This document shows positions 40,872 to 53,114 of a stretch of DNA of 64,000 nt, one piece after another. The position numbers and the translations under genes were made by a program. The stretch comes from Argopecten irradians. Its lineage: Eukaryota > Mollusca > Bivalvia > Pectinida > Pectinidae. Position 1 is the first letter of the stretch. Every line of letters starts with the position of its first letter. Under the pieces are notes generated by a model. That model was not told where the DNA came from and ran no database searches. It saw nothing but the letters and a program-made list of their open reading frames with translations. The stretch lies in the NCBI RefSeq assembly GCF_041381155.1, contig NC_091142.1, forward strand, positions 33,240,369 through 33,304,368. Direction: 5' to 3'.

Positions 40872-41699
40872 CTTGCAAAACCGACAATTACCGAAAATGT
40901 TTCGTTGATAGGCCCACGGGGACCTGGCTTAAATACATGTAGCTAACCAACATATATATGTGTGTGTGTGTATTATAATATCAAGGGTATGGACGGTAGA
41001 ATAAAACGGACTTATTTTTAATTCGAGTTTGTTTTAATAAACGGGCTCTACATATCAGTGACGCATATCTTAACGAGAAATAATTGATACCATAATACAT
41101 ATATATATAGTGTTGGTCTGAAAATCGTGCCAGGTCCCTGTGTATAGGCCTACACATTTTCTACTTTTTCTCCCGTGCGAAGTCGATAGGGTCCACGACA
41201 ATTACCGAAGCGTTTCGTACATATGCCTATATAGCCTATATCGATCGGGTCAGGTGATATTTTCAGGAAATGGAGAGTTTCCGTGAAATTCTTCGTATCG
41301 TTTCCGTTTGTATTTATTGTGGGCCACATTCAACATTTTTCATTTTTTTTTTCGAAACTTCATAGTTGGTCTCAGTAACATCATACCTGGCTTCAAACGA
41401 CTGATGTAACACTATATTACACATGGAGGTGCAAGACAGCTCACATGCAGACAATAACGTGACGTCATCAATACATACAGCGTAACCACGGTGTCCATTG
41501 TCGATAACGTCATCAATTTTGGTGCATTACGACGTTCCTGTGATAATGGCGTGATAAACAGAAGGAGAGCAAATTTCATATTGTTTCTAAGTTTGGGAGA
41601 AAAAGAATCAAACATGGATCTGTCAAGTGGACAGGAATATCTCAACCCTCGTGAAAACCTCGGATTGACGGATCCATGTAAGATTATATTAGTCCTTAC

Positions 41700-41772
41700 C
41701 TGTCAGGTGGTACAGGTGACGTCATCGTGGAGCTGTATACGTCAGTCTCATTCAGCTCAGGAATTGTTGCTG
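41700..41772 (-). CDS. Tentative first coding exon of the microexon gene
   Basis: 73 bp between a tttccatag acceptor and a strong gtaagg donor. It is open to the donor in phase 2, the phase the first microexon needs. It contains an in-frame ATG giving MTSPVPPD, after which splicing to 35550-35588 would give R-NERDEENE. The exon could also be coding from its start (AATIPELNETDVYSS before the Met). The Gypsy element would then lie in the following intron. Confidence 0.45.
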
Positions 41773-42032
41773 CTATGGAAACAAACAAATACTTACTTTA
41801 ATACTTCTGTAAAATTTGGTAAAAGCTGCGTTACGTACTTTAAGAATATGAACTAGCGCAATTCGGTGGCTTAAAACCGGAAATACCGTTTTTACAAAAT
41901 TTAACGCTGCACAGGAATCAACGCTTCAACGACAGCGCTAAAATCACTAAAATAAACGACGACCGGTAACATATGAACATATACAGTATATACCCTGTAC
42001 TCCCGATATGTCTTCTGTCTTTCATCAATACT

Positions 42033-44488
42033 ACATGTCAAGACTGATGGCGATCTAGACACACAAGCTCATCATTAAAACTTTTAAAACTGATGACGAA
42101 CGCGACAGACAAGCTCATCATTAAACCTTTTAAGACTGATAGCGAACTAGACAGACAAACTCATCATTAAAACTTTTAAGACTGATGGCGAACTAGACAG
42201 ACAAACTCATCATTAAAACTTTTAAGACTGATGGCGAACTAGACAGGTTCAAAAATCATTATTAAATCTTTTAAGACTGATGGCGAACTAGACAGACAAA
42301 CTCATCATTAAAACTTTTAAGACTGATGGCGAACTAGACAGACAAGCTCATCATTAAACCTTTTAAGACTGATGGCGAACTAGACAGACAAACTCATCAT
42401 TAAAACTTTTAAGACTGATGGCGAACTAGACAGACAAACTCATCATTAAACCTTTTAAGACTGATGGCGAACTAGACAGACAAACTCATCATTAAACCTT
42501 TTAAGACTGATGGCGAACTAGACAGACAAACTCATCATTAAAACTTTTAAGACTGATGGCGAACTAGACAGACAAACTCATCATTAAAACTTTTAAGACT
42601 GATGGCGAACTAGACAGACAAACTCATCATTAAACCTTTTAAGACTGATGGCGAACTAGACAGACAAACTCATCATTAAAACCTTTTAAGACTGATGGCG
42701 AACTAGACAGACAAACTCATCATTAAACCTTTTAAGACTGATGGCGAACTAGACAGACAAACTCATCATTAAACTTTTAAGACTGATGGCGAACTAGACA
42801 GACAAACTCATCATTAAACCTTTTAAGACTGATGGCGAACTAGACAGACAAACTCATCATTAAACCTTTTAAGACTGATGGCGAACTAGACAGACAAACT
42901 CATCATTAAACCTTTAAAGACTGATGGCGAACTAGACAGACAAACTCATCATTAAAACTTTTAAGACTGATGGCGAACTAGACAGACAAACTCATCATTA
43001 AATCTTTTAAGACTGATGGCGAACTAGACAGACAAACTCATCATTAAACCTTTTAAGACTGATGGCGAACTAGACAGACAAACTCATCATTAAAACTTTT
43101 AAGACTGATGGCGAACTAGACAGACAAACTCATCATTAAACCTTTTAAGACTGATGGCGAACTAGACAGACAAACTCATCATTAAACCTTTTAAGACTGA
43201 TGGCGAACTCGACAGACAAGTTCATAATGAAACCATTTAAGACTGATGGCGAACTAGTCAGAAAAGCTCATCATTAAACCTTTTTAGACTGATGGCGAAC
43301 TAGACAGACAAACTCATCATTAAAACTTTTAAGACTGATGGCGAACTAGTCAGACAAGCTCATCATTAAATATTTTAAGACTGATGGCGAACTAGACAGA
43401 CAAACTCATCATTAAAACTTTTAAGACTGATGGCGAACTAGACAGACAAACTTCATATTAAAACTTTTAAGACTGATGGCGAACTAGACAGACAAACTCA
43501 TCATTAAAACTTTTAAGACTGATGGCGAACTAGACAGACAAACTCATCATTAAACCTTTTAAGACTGTGAGGCGAACTAGACAGACAAACCACAATCATC
43601 ATTAAACCTTTTAAGACTGATGGCGAACTAGACAGACAAACTCATCATTAAACCTTTTAAGACTGATGGCGAACTAGACAGACAAACTCATCATTAAAAC
43701 TTTTAAGACTGATGGCGAACTAGACAGACAAACTCATCATTAAACCTTTTAAGACTGATGGCGAACTAGACAGACAAACTCATCATTAAACCTTTTAAGA
43801 CTGATGGCGAACTAGACAGACAAACTCATCATTAAAACTTTTAAGACTGATGGCGAACTAGACAGACAAAACTCATCATTAAAACTTTTAAGACTGATGG
43901 CGAACTAGACAGACAAACTCATCATTAAACTTTTAAGACTGATGGCGAACTAGACAGACAACTCATCATTAAACCTTTTAAGACTGATGGCGAACTAGAC
44001 AGACAAACTCATCATTAAAACTTTTAAACTGATGGCGAACTAGACAGACAAACTCATCATTAAATCTTTTAAGACTGATGGCGAACTAGACAGACAAACT
44101 CATCATTAAACCTTTTAAGACTGATGGCGAACTAGACAGACAAACTCATCATTAAACCTTTTAAGACTGATGGCGAACTAGACAGACAAACTCATCATTA
44201 AATCTTTTAAGACTGATGGCGAACTAGACAGACAAACTCATCATTAAAACTTTTAAGACTGATGGCGAACTAGACAGACAAACTCATCATTAAAACTTTT
44301 AAGACTGATGGCGAACTAGACAGACAAACTCATCATTAAACCTTTTAAGACTGATGGCGAACTAGACAGACAAGTTCATCATTAAACCTTTTAAGACTGA
44401 TGGCGAACTAGACAGACAAACTCATCATTAAACCTTTTAAGACTGATGGCGAACTAGACAGACAAGCTCATCATTAAACCTTTTAAGT
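42033..44488. repeat. Satellite array, 45-46-bp monomer, about 53 copies
   Basis: The monomer is like gactgatggcgaactagaca followed by gacaaactcatcattaaacc and ttttaa. Copies are highly similar. Most variation is at one site, where copies read aaaac, aaacc or aaatc. The few more diverged monomers sit near 42033-42260 and 43190-43350, with indel variants near 43560. It ends abruptly at 44488. No coding or palindromic feature seen. Confidence 0.97.
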
Positions 44489-45008
44489 GACCTTCCTCTA
44501 ATACTTTCGCCGTTTCTTGATGGCTCTTCAAGAATATTTTAGCATGTCCAAATTTAGATACATGGGACCGATTGTTCAATGTTCTAATAGAGGAAATCGA
44601 AATAAAAATAATCGAGGATTAAGAGGAGTAATTCTTCATTAAACCATCAATAACTTTATGACGTCATTTTCATCGCCATGATTTTAAATGTTAAAAGAAG
44701 ATTTCGGTTTATAACATTTACATCAAATGAAACACAAATTTCAAGATTTTATTGAAAATTTGTTACAGTTTTGCAAGAAAAGATTCCACAATTGTAGTTG
44801 TGGGCTGAACTATATATCATACATTAATTATACATACAGTCACAATTTAATTGTGGAAATATGTCTCTATGCCAGACTGGTTGTTGGATAATAAATTCTT
44901 ACATCATAATATTAAACAGGCGAAACCATTTTTACATCAAAATGAGGTTCGACATAATTCTCTATATCAAATGAATATTATTTTCATGTGTAATAAAGTT
45001 TATCTTAC

Positions 45009-45090
45009 CTCTGGTGAAGCGTACTCGATTTTAGATCATTATCTGTTGCTGTAACCGGAGAGTTAGAACCATAAACACAACGTATATATA
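45009..45090 (-). promoter_or_regulatory. Candidate 5' exon with TATA-like box
   Basis: A TATATATA at 45083-45090 (minus orientation) lies about 75 bp before a gtaaga donor at the end of 45009-45048. The block, including '...GAGTACgCTTCACcAGAG' before the donor, is paralogous to 53859-53938, which has the same layout upstream of the second ZU5 gene. It could be a promoter plus first exon of the microexon gene, with the satellite in the first intron. No in-frame ATG is found. Confidence 0.35.
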
Positions 45091-46179
45091 ATCAACACAT
45101 TTTATAAACACTCGTGTTAATCCAGATCATTACACTGTGGTGGTGAGGTGTGGAAAGGGGTTTACGAAAAAAATTACAATGACACTCTGTAATTTGGAAC
45201 ACACTTATAAATTGATTCGTTACATTTTGATATGTGATATCTATTTTGAGAGTTTACAAAATAATTTAAGTTCTATAATGCCTGTTAAATACAGCAACCA
45301 GTTGTCTACGATAACAGTACCCCCACATGGTCCCCCCGAATTAGTTATTTTAGACAATTAGTTAAGTTTGATATCGGTTTATATTAGGAGGTGACGGTTG
45401 GCTGTGTTCTAATGTGTCACCGCTATTATTGTTTTAATGAACTGTCATAGTGCAAACTATAGTTGACAGGTTTTACCCTTTTTATTATATCTTAATTGTC
45501 CTGTAATAGCCTGACAAATAGTCCATGTTCTTTAACTCGTCTGTTTTTAAATGCTTTGATTTGATGGCATACTGATAAGAATTCCGTCATTACACTTCCA
45601 GTTAAATGCTGGGTATATCGAAAGACAATAATAGAAAAAAAACCTATATATATATATATATCAATGGGAAGTGTGACCTCGTCCGCCTACCAGGGGAAGT
45701 CTAGCGTCATTAACCAGAGATATGTTTGTATACAATGTAGTCAGCTAATAGTGTAGATATATAAAAAAGTTATTTAATCAATCACTGTTTCTACTGTACC
45801 AACATGTTTCGCAGATAAGGATTTTTTGTGTCATTTTGTTCATCATTTGTTCAGCAGGTCACGTCCTGAATCAATATACATACTTATGTTGCACAAATTT
45901 CAGATACAGATTTTAACAAAATGTTCATCAATTGGCTACAACGTAAAAGTTTAACATGATTCATGTAGAAACCCCCACCATCAAAACATCACAAAAATTG
46001 TGAGGACTACTCAGTCGATGTTATCATGATCAATGAATGATGATATCTGTAATAGTTGACCAATCATTCAAAGTTTGCATTAATCTACTTGATCAATTAC
46101 ATCCTCGGCCACAGATTGTTCCATCAGCTCATCAAAAGTGTTCAGTGTGTATTGGACACCCTGAGAACTGTATTCAGTA

Positions 46180-46364
46180 TTTGCATATTACAGAGTTATC
46201 TGCCATTGCGGGAAGAGTACTGATTGTGACATCATGTGTTTATGAGCGTAGCGTCATACTTTTCGAAGCAATCGACGTGAATTTCACTCACAATAAAATG
46301 AGGTCACAACGGATACCTACCCACAAGGAAGGTGGCTCTACATCCATAGGACGACATATGCAAA
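46180..46364. mobile_element. MITE, TTTGCATATTACAGA ends, copy 1
   Basis: The left end is tttgcatattacagagttat. The right end is acatatgcaaagacgg. The related copy at 60395-60566 keeps a clearer right arm, tctgtaatatgcaaa, which is the inverted complement of the left end. Both share gcgt..cgtcatactttt inside. The 113-aa ORF here is read through the MITE. Confidence 0.7.
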
Positions 46365-47821
46365 GACGGAATAAATAAACACCATGTAGCGTGGAATACA
46401 TGTTATTGAGTAGGATGTCAAAAACCTAGTGAAAGTGTGAATTCAAATGCCCCACAAAAACTTAAATGATGAAATATCAATGATATTTCACCACAGATAA
46501 CAATGATTTAGATTGAAACTAATGCATAATAAGTGTGAGAAGAGCGCGCCGGTGTTCCTTGTATCTAGCATGGTGGTTAGAGCCGTTGGTTCATGCCGCT
46601 GGAGACTAGGGTTCTATATATAAGTTCATTGTACTTCTACATTGGCAAATAACTAAATGGCACAAGGAAGATGGTTTGAGTGGCGTAAAAATATGACAAA
46701 TGAGTAAGGAAAACAAAAAGAAAATGTGCGTGTCTTTAAAAGTTACCATTCTTTCTTTAACTAACACAGGGTATAGTTGTGTGTCATCATGGTGTCTATA
46801 CAGAAAACTGACAACTTATAATTAATTTCATTAGGTAAGAGTTAATTGACGGCTTCCGCTCAGTTAGAATAGACAAATACAAGGACTTGAAATTGCGCTG
46901 AAATATGGACATATTTTTCTTGTAGACTATGTTTAGATTGTTGTTGATTTGGTTTCGTTCTATTACATCAAATATCTTAATGTGATAGTTGATAAGATGA
47001 ATTCTAAGAGATAAAAACGTACCAATTTAATAACAGTATATGAAGAGTCCATCAATTTGGCTTTGAGTTCCCATTTTAAGTTTTATTTCGACAGGCATTG
47101 AAGGATCTCACTCTGCATCGAAAGCATACAACCCTAGTATAACATCATGTTGAATCTTATGTTGAATCTAATGAATCCGATGTTGAATTTGATGTTCGTA
47201 CATTATTCATGCTGTACAAATTAATATAAAAGATATCCAAACTGTTGGGGCAATTATTTCATAAAAAGAAAATATTTATTCTGTAAACATTTCGAATCAT
47301 TTTCTATAAATGTAAAGTTTGAGGTACTTCATAGAAGAAGACAAATGAACAAAATGAGTTGACTGCTCCATACTATATGATTGGGTTATCGAACATTTAT
47401 CATCTTTTGAAAATCAACTGAGCTGGTGTAGCTTCAGAAAATATTGAGTTGAAAAGAAAGATAAATCAATGACAAATGTCATTCTGAATAATTATATGGC
47501 ATAATACTGGATTCCAAACCCCTAAATGAATAAATATGAATAAAACCAAATCAAAACAAAGGGACACAGAAAACAACACATAAAATGACCCTATAATTTT
47601 TTTTCATTTGAAAACAATTTTTCATGTGTGATACTAACAATGTTCACTTTTATTACAAAACAAATTGATCAAAAGTATATTGACCCGATACAAAATTAAA
47701 ATGGAATGAAATCAATAAAGCAAATTAGCAATTAGTACGTCCTAGGTTATCAAAAACGTATATAGAAGTATATGATGTATGTTTTCATTAATAACAACCA
47801 ATAAGTGTGATATTGTAAACA

Positions 47822-47853
<32 letters not shown>

Positions 47854-47858
47854 TCTCT
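47822..47858. repeat. (CT)n microsatellite
   Basis: An almost pure CT run with one 'at' interruption. Confidence 0.95.
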
Positions 47859-47922
47859 TTATCATTTCCACACAACAAGCACATCATGATCTAACATTGA
47901 GACGTCGAGTCTCTTAGATAGT

Positions 47923-48010
47923 GAGACGTTGTCATATTATACAGTGATGCCATGTATTTGTCCCTTGAGACGTGGTTATATTATATAGTGATACCATGTA
48001 TTTGTCCCTT
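47923..48010. repeat. Two-copy 44-bp tandem duplication
   Basis: Units 47923-47966 and 47967-48010 both run gagacgt...tatttgtccctt, with a few substitutions. Confidence 0.9.
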
Positions 48011-48897
48011 CAACTGTGAATCGAAAGTAAAGGCAATTCAATATTTCACTTTACAAACGGATGTGGAAAGCAGAGTTCCAAACCTTGTTAATCAGTCTTA
48101 ATACAATCTTAAATAAAGATTTAACCAGTCACACTCTAATAGGTTAAGTGCTTTATTATAATAATCTTTATTTTCAGTATTTATTGTTAAGGATTCAAAA
48201 ATCGGACGCAAAAAAAATTGGCACACACAAGATACAGTCCTACACTTCAAGCTGTTTATAGCAATTAGATATTAAATTCCCCTTTCTTTAAAGATTTAAA
48301 GAGAAATAATTCAAATAAATACAATGAAGCAAACTGTATGCGACCTAAGTGAATTCGCGAAAATGAATCTCCGAAAATAAATAATTACCGACACAAATAT
48401 GTCCACATTTTGGTTCAATCCGATGTTCTGCAATACTTTACACAGTCTCCTCATCTGAATATTCAAAACTGCCAAGCCAGTGATCATAAGTTCTCATTTT
48501 AAATTCAGTCGTGTCGAATATAGTTTTAAACTCGACTTGCACTTATCTTGATTTTCCAAGGTGATCGCAGAAGTCCAACATGTTTCTGAATATATCCGGT
48601 TTCGAGGACACTTTCCTCCTACAAAAAGCATGAAAACAAATTCTGAATAAAAGAATAATGTTTGACATATGTCTTTTATCTTTATAGTTTGTGTTCTGAC
48701 TATAGCTGAACAAAATATAATTTGGGTATTTGTTTTCAATTAAAAAAGCATCTGCTGTGGGAATAGGCAAGGGGAAGAGGGGATATTACATATAATTATA
48801 CTTGAGTAACTTTATTTATTTTTTGTTGTCTTAAAGTTAAAACCTTTACAGTAAATATAAACGTTAAGAATAAAAACTGTTATTGAGATAAGCCGAC

Positions 48898-48980
48898 AAC
48901 TGTACAATATGTGAATGAGAGAACAGTATTGAGGCCCGTCAAGGGCGAGATATGTTCTCTTTCCCACATATTGTACAGTT
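48898..48980. repeat. Inverted repeat (hairpin), about 31-bp arms
   Basis: Left arm aactgtacaatatgtg... and right arm ...cacatattgtacagtt are near inverted complements, including an inner gagagaac/gttctctt pair, with a loop of about 20 bp containing gaggcccgtcaagggcgag. Probably a small foldback element. Confidence 0.75.
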
Positions 48981-49879
48981 TGAGGCCTATTTCTAACTTA
49001 AAACATCACAAGTCATTGTGTTAATAAAGTACATATTCCCTTTGTCTATGAGTTAAGGTAACTCTATTAATGTGCATTCAACCATAACAAATCCAATATA
49101 TACACTGGTAACATAGAATTACCTATGTATGTGATGAATAGCATTCATGAGCGGAATGCATGAAGCATGCTTTTGGGTTGGACAACCATCTGTAAATTCA
49201 CTTCCACCATGTCGACCGAGAGTGATGGAGGGATATTACTTTCTCAATTAAGCAATATTATAAGTTTGTTTTTGTGACTTTTCTGACTACAGGACATTTC
49301 TTTCCAATGTCTGATGTGGTAAAAAATGACATATGAAACTAGACCTGCAATTTATGCGTTTGTTTGAAAGCGTCATGCTGAAATGATCGCATTTGTGTGA
49401 TTCGCAGTGATTACCAGGCCAGTTAACAACAATTGGTGCCTCCAGAACTTTCCTTGAATTCGGAGGATTTAAATAAATTCTACCTCTCTCTCTAGGATAT
49501 CTTAGATTTATTTGGGGAAATACTAAATCGTTATGCACACATTTAGGTGAAATTCTGAAATATTGTTGAAATACTATCAAAAAAGTGTAAAACTAGAGTG
49601 TTGAAGATTTGGAAATTTAAAGTCAAAAATGGTGTAAAAAACAACAAGGTTTCAGAAAGCGGAAATTGAAGTTAATGCTGTAGATAAGTGTTATATGGTG
49701 AAGATAGTAAGGAGGAAAAATTCGATCTGATATATATACAGAAATTCTGTGGATGTGTTTTATTCCGCATTAAAACAGGATTATATTCTCTCCATATTAA
49801 TTGTGTGGTATTTTTTCGTAATTTGGATTAAAAAATTATATGGAATATTGCGCCAGGTTGTGTGTTATGTGTTAATATA

Positions 49880-50008
49880 ATTATGGGATTATACCCGGAG
49901 ACACATATGCTACCTTTTACTGTCTTATAAGTGACTGTCTTATATTAGAGTCACATATAAGACAGTAAAGGGTAACATATAGGACACTACAGGTAATGGT
50001 CCCATAAT
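49880..50008. mobile_element. Foldback element, 129 bp
   Basis: Almost the whole stretch is one inverted repeat. The ends are attatggga and tcccataat. The inner arms tatgctaccttttactgtct and its near complement pair across a loop of about 12 bp. Non-coding. Confidence 0.8.
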
Positions 50009-50233
50009 CTAGGAGAAACAACAATAGATGACATCACAACTATGTTTTAATATCTTTTAGATCACGATCTATTTTCTTGACTATTGGTAGCGGATGTTAT
50101 GAATTGTGTACATAAACTTATATTAAAAAATACAAACAAAAATACCTATGACCAACAAGAAACCGGCGGATTTCATTGAAATAAGTTTATATTGTAATAA
50201 GTTCACTAGCAACACGCCATTAAAGGTTCCTAC

Positions 50234-50416
50234 CTCTGGCTGGGGTGTCTGACCTGAATCATCCATTCGTGTACACGGAAGATGGCGTCGCTGTTGTTAG
50301 GAACCTATCGTCAGGTGGTCCATGTTGATAGGACATACGGGTACTATTTGTTGTACCCGGAATAACTTTCTTTCCATTTGTAGCAGGAGTAACGGGTGTA
50401 TGGCATTCTTCAACAA
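50234..50416 (-). CDS. Paralog linker / terminal exon
   Basis: Acceptor ttaccag in phase 1 meets the UPA-like exon in frame. It encodes VVEECHTPVTPATNGKK, then a Ser/Thr/Pro-rich stretch with RMSYQHGPPDDRF, and stops at a TGA (50259-50261) after SSVYTNG. A gtagga donor follows the stop. The first gene goes straight from its linker into the death domain. Here the protein would end without one. Confidence 0.55.
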
Positions 50417-51191
50417 CTGGTAACCAACAAACCGAAAAAAACAACATTTAAATACAACAATTTTTGCAATGTTTCTATTAAATGTAGTTAAATGTAGTGG
50501 AACAAATATCATATACACACACCTTCGTTATAAGAAGCCAATGGGAACAATTTGGCTCATTTGAACTATGCTGTTATGTTGTATCCCTTGCCTAGATGAA
50601 CTCATAGTACAGTACTAGTATAAAGCTTTAGTGAATCATAGGAATATAAAAATATGCTGCAGCTTTATTTTCAAATAGAGGTCAAGGTCAACATATATGT
50701 CTTAGTGACTTGTGTAGGAAGGCGTTTCAACTAGGTTGACACAATACTAAGTAATGCCTTATAGTATAGGAGATTTGCCCGTACAAGTTTTTTTATTTAA
50801 CGGAGGTCAAATGTCAAAACATAGGATACTGTTACCAGAGTTTGCTATTTGACACACCGCCTCATCTATGTGGAACCACATACTAAGAACTAAGTATGAA
50901 GTTATATCGCATTATAGTATATGAAATAGAGCCCCATCACCCCCTCGCGGTTCACAAATCCCTGAATCGTTAATACGCTGTTCATCAGTAGTATTTTACT
51001 TCGTAATTAAACAAAGCTGATATCATCAACAACTACAATCAATGGCATAACTTGTGTTACCGAGGTACATGTACTGATATATCGCAGAAATACAAGAATA
51101 CTTTTGGTTAGTTATATAAAATTAACTAGTTAACCATGGAATATTCACGATAACAGTCACGTTAACTTTATAAAACAAAATATCATCCTAC

Positions 51192-51742
51192 CACATGTTT
51201 GTGTTTCCGAGTTCAAGCTTTCTGTAGAAACGGGTGAACAAGATCTTGAACCACGTGTATATGTGTTCATTACCCTGGGGTCAAAATAAGCTGTATGAAG
51301 TTTTTCGCCAGTTGACGTTACTTTGAAGGAAATAAGCGCCATTTTGTCTTTAGTAATTCTCTTCACTGGAAAGGGGATGAAATTATTTTCGCCGTCTGGC
51401 ACCATGTTAATGAAGACTGGACTATCCTGATACATCCTTAGAGGGCCATCTGAACGGACATTGACCGTGATTTGTTTTACTCCCACAACGTTGATACTTG
51501 GTGATCTACACGCTGGCATTTCCCGCTGACCCATCTCTTTCCTTTTGCTGATCGTTTGTTTCACTTCAGATTGTTCTACAACTTCCGCATAAAACATCCA
51601 GGTGTTGTTTCCAAACCCGTTGCCAATAAATAAGAGAATATTGTGATGGACTGCTCCATGAAGCTTTTGTTTTTCTTTCGCAAATCCCTTTAAAGATTTT
51701 CTCAATTTATTTTTCGGCTTTCTTTTTACGTATACAGCATTT
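51192..51742 (-). CDS. Paralog UPA-like exon
   Basis: 551 bp, phase 2 in and phase 1 out, as in the first gene. It encodes NAVYVKRKPKNKLRKSLKGF, HHNILLFIGNGF, SINVVGVKQITVNVRSDGPL, VFINMVPDGENNFIPFPVKR and EKLHTAYFDPRVM. These match the first gene block by block (NILLFIG, SIN, GPL, VFIN, LHTAYFDPR). The open frame across more than 180 codons argues for recent function. Confidence 0.75.
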
Positions 51743-52278
51743 CTGTGAAAACATATCAAAACAAAGAATTCTCAAGGGCGTCTATCTAGATTTTCTATTA
51801 ATAGAACAGTTTCCTTAGAAAAATCTCCCCATAATTCTACCACTCGATTAAATGAACACTCAAAATAACCTGTATTTTCTTTTCTTTTTTATTTTAAAAG
51901 TGTCTACCAATACCTCCTTGACTATGAATGTACCCATTTTCTAGACAACGAACATTATCACGGCGCTTTAACTTGACCATATATATGTTAAGCACTGAAG
52001 TAGAACTTAAATGTTACAGAAATGCTGAACAATTACGTATCAAAGCCATAAACTTTCCCTTATCAACGTCATATAATTTTCGTTGACGACGAAGTGATTT
52101 TACTAACAAACCAGTAAAGTCATCAATACCTACTAACAAAAACATTAAGCGACAGTGTTGATTTAAAATAACGTTTACTTAAAAAGTGAACTTCTCCTCC
52201 AACATGATACTTTTTCGCTTTGTACGTTACCCACATGTAACATGGTAATTACTTATTTTCCGATAGAATTTGTTTTAC

Positions 52279-52391
52279 CTTGATGTGTATTTCACTTTCC
52301 GACTCCACGATTCCGACGGGGAATTCCGCCACAACATCAGCATTTCCAGGACAAACTACGAATATGTTTGTTTGGAACCAAAGTCCTTGTC
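52279..52391 (-). CDS. Paralog ZU5 exon 1
   Basis: 113 bp against 115 bp in the first gene, a net loss of two bases in the first third. Entered in phase 1 rather than phase 2 it is open throughout: GQGLWFQTNIFVVCPGNADV, then VAEFPVGIVESESEIHIK. The 53115-53152 microexon ends in phase 1, so the frame is compensated. The donor is gtaaaa, as in the first gene. Confidence 0.65.
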
Positions 52392-52879
52392 CTGCAAAAA
52401 AACAAAAAAAAAAAAAAAAAATGCCAAACTATTGGTAAAGAAAACCAAATTATTCTGCACAAGAAAAGAAAGCAGAAAGATTTAGTTTTAGTTAAAGTTT
52501 TCCATAACATTTTATTTACAATCTGTTCTTGTTCTGAAAAAGTAAAAGATCAATTTTCCCATGATGCCATTGAGTATAACAGTTCATGAACAAGGGGGAA
52601 AGTCGGTTCTAATGATTCATATTACATGGTGTTTCCTTTTAAATACATTAGTTATCACAATTTGTTTGTCAGGGCTGTATCATTGTTATCACAATCATAA
52701 TCACACGAGTTTGTGTTTTACATTAAGATGTCGTTTTGAATAAGTTAGGTGTCGGTTATATATAGATTATCCCTGCTATAGAAATAAATCTTTTCCTGCG
52801 CATCAAAGAATCGTCTCGCTTCAAGTGAAACCAAGTAAATAACTTACAATTTGCTTCGTTTTGAATGTCAGGATAAACA

Positions 52880-53044
52880 GAATACATGGTTAGTATCTTA
52901 CAATACAAGTTTTAATTTGGTACTTGTCACGGAAAGCCGAGATGACGAGGCTTTACTCGGCAAAGCCTCGTCATCATTGCTTTCCTCGCACCGTTTTCTC
53001 GCACCGAAATAAACCTTGTATTGTAAGATACTAACTGTGTATTC
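52880..53044. mobile_element. Foldback MITE with nested palindrome
   Basis: The outer arms gttagtatcttacaatacaa and its complement lie at the two ends. The centre holds gatgacgaggcttt and aaagcctcgtcatc, a perfect 14-bp inverted repeat with a 7-bp loop. It lies in the intron between paralog exons 53115 and 52391. Confidence 0.8.
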
Positions 53045-53114
53045 TCTATTTTCCTACAAATATAACATGAAATTTCTACAGAGTCCAAAAAGGTGTTCTA
53101 ATTTTAACACATAC

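Larger units (their letters stand above)
45140..50233. other. AT-rich intergenic stretch
   Basis: No convincing gene. It holds the MITE at 46180-46364, a decayed tRNA-like fragment near 46565-46615 (agcatggtggttagagcc then agggttc), a CT run, a 44-bp duplication and two foldbacks, listed separately. ORFs of 60-113 aa here lack domains. Confidence 0.55.

Noticed and set aside
42033-44488. CRISPR-like look of the regular 46-bp repeats
   Set aside because: There are no unique spacers; the whole monomer is repeated. The context is an animal genome with introns and no cas genes.
46565-46615. tRNA-like segment (agcatggtggttagagcc then agggttc)
   Set aside because: The acceptor and T arms do not fold and box B is degenerate; at best a decayed SINE head.
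48494-48770. Two overlapping minus-strand ORFs of 75-81 aa with an acceptor-like start, considered as a death-domain exon of the second ZU5 gene
   Set aside because: No death-domain residues (no LAK..P start, no W in the helix-4 position), and the frame does not continue from the linker exon.
49287-49580. 97-aa minus-strand ORF
   Set aside because: No domain, no paralog in the first gene, ordinary AT-rich composition.
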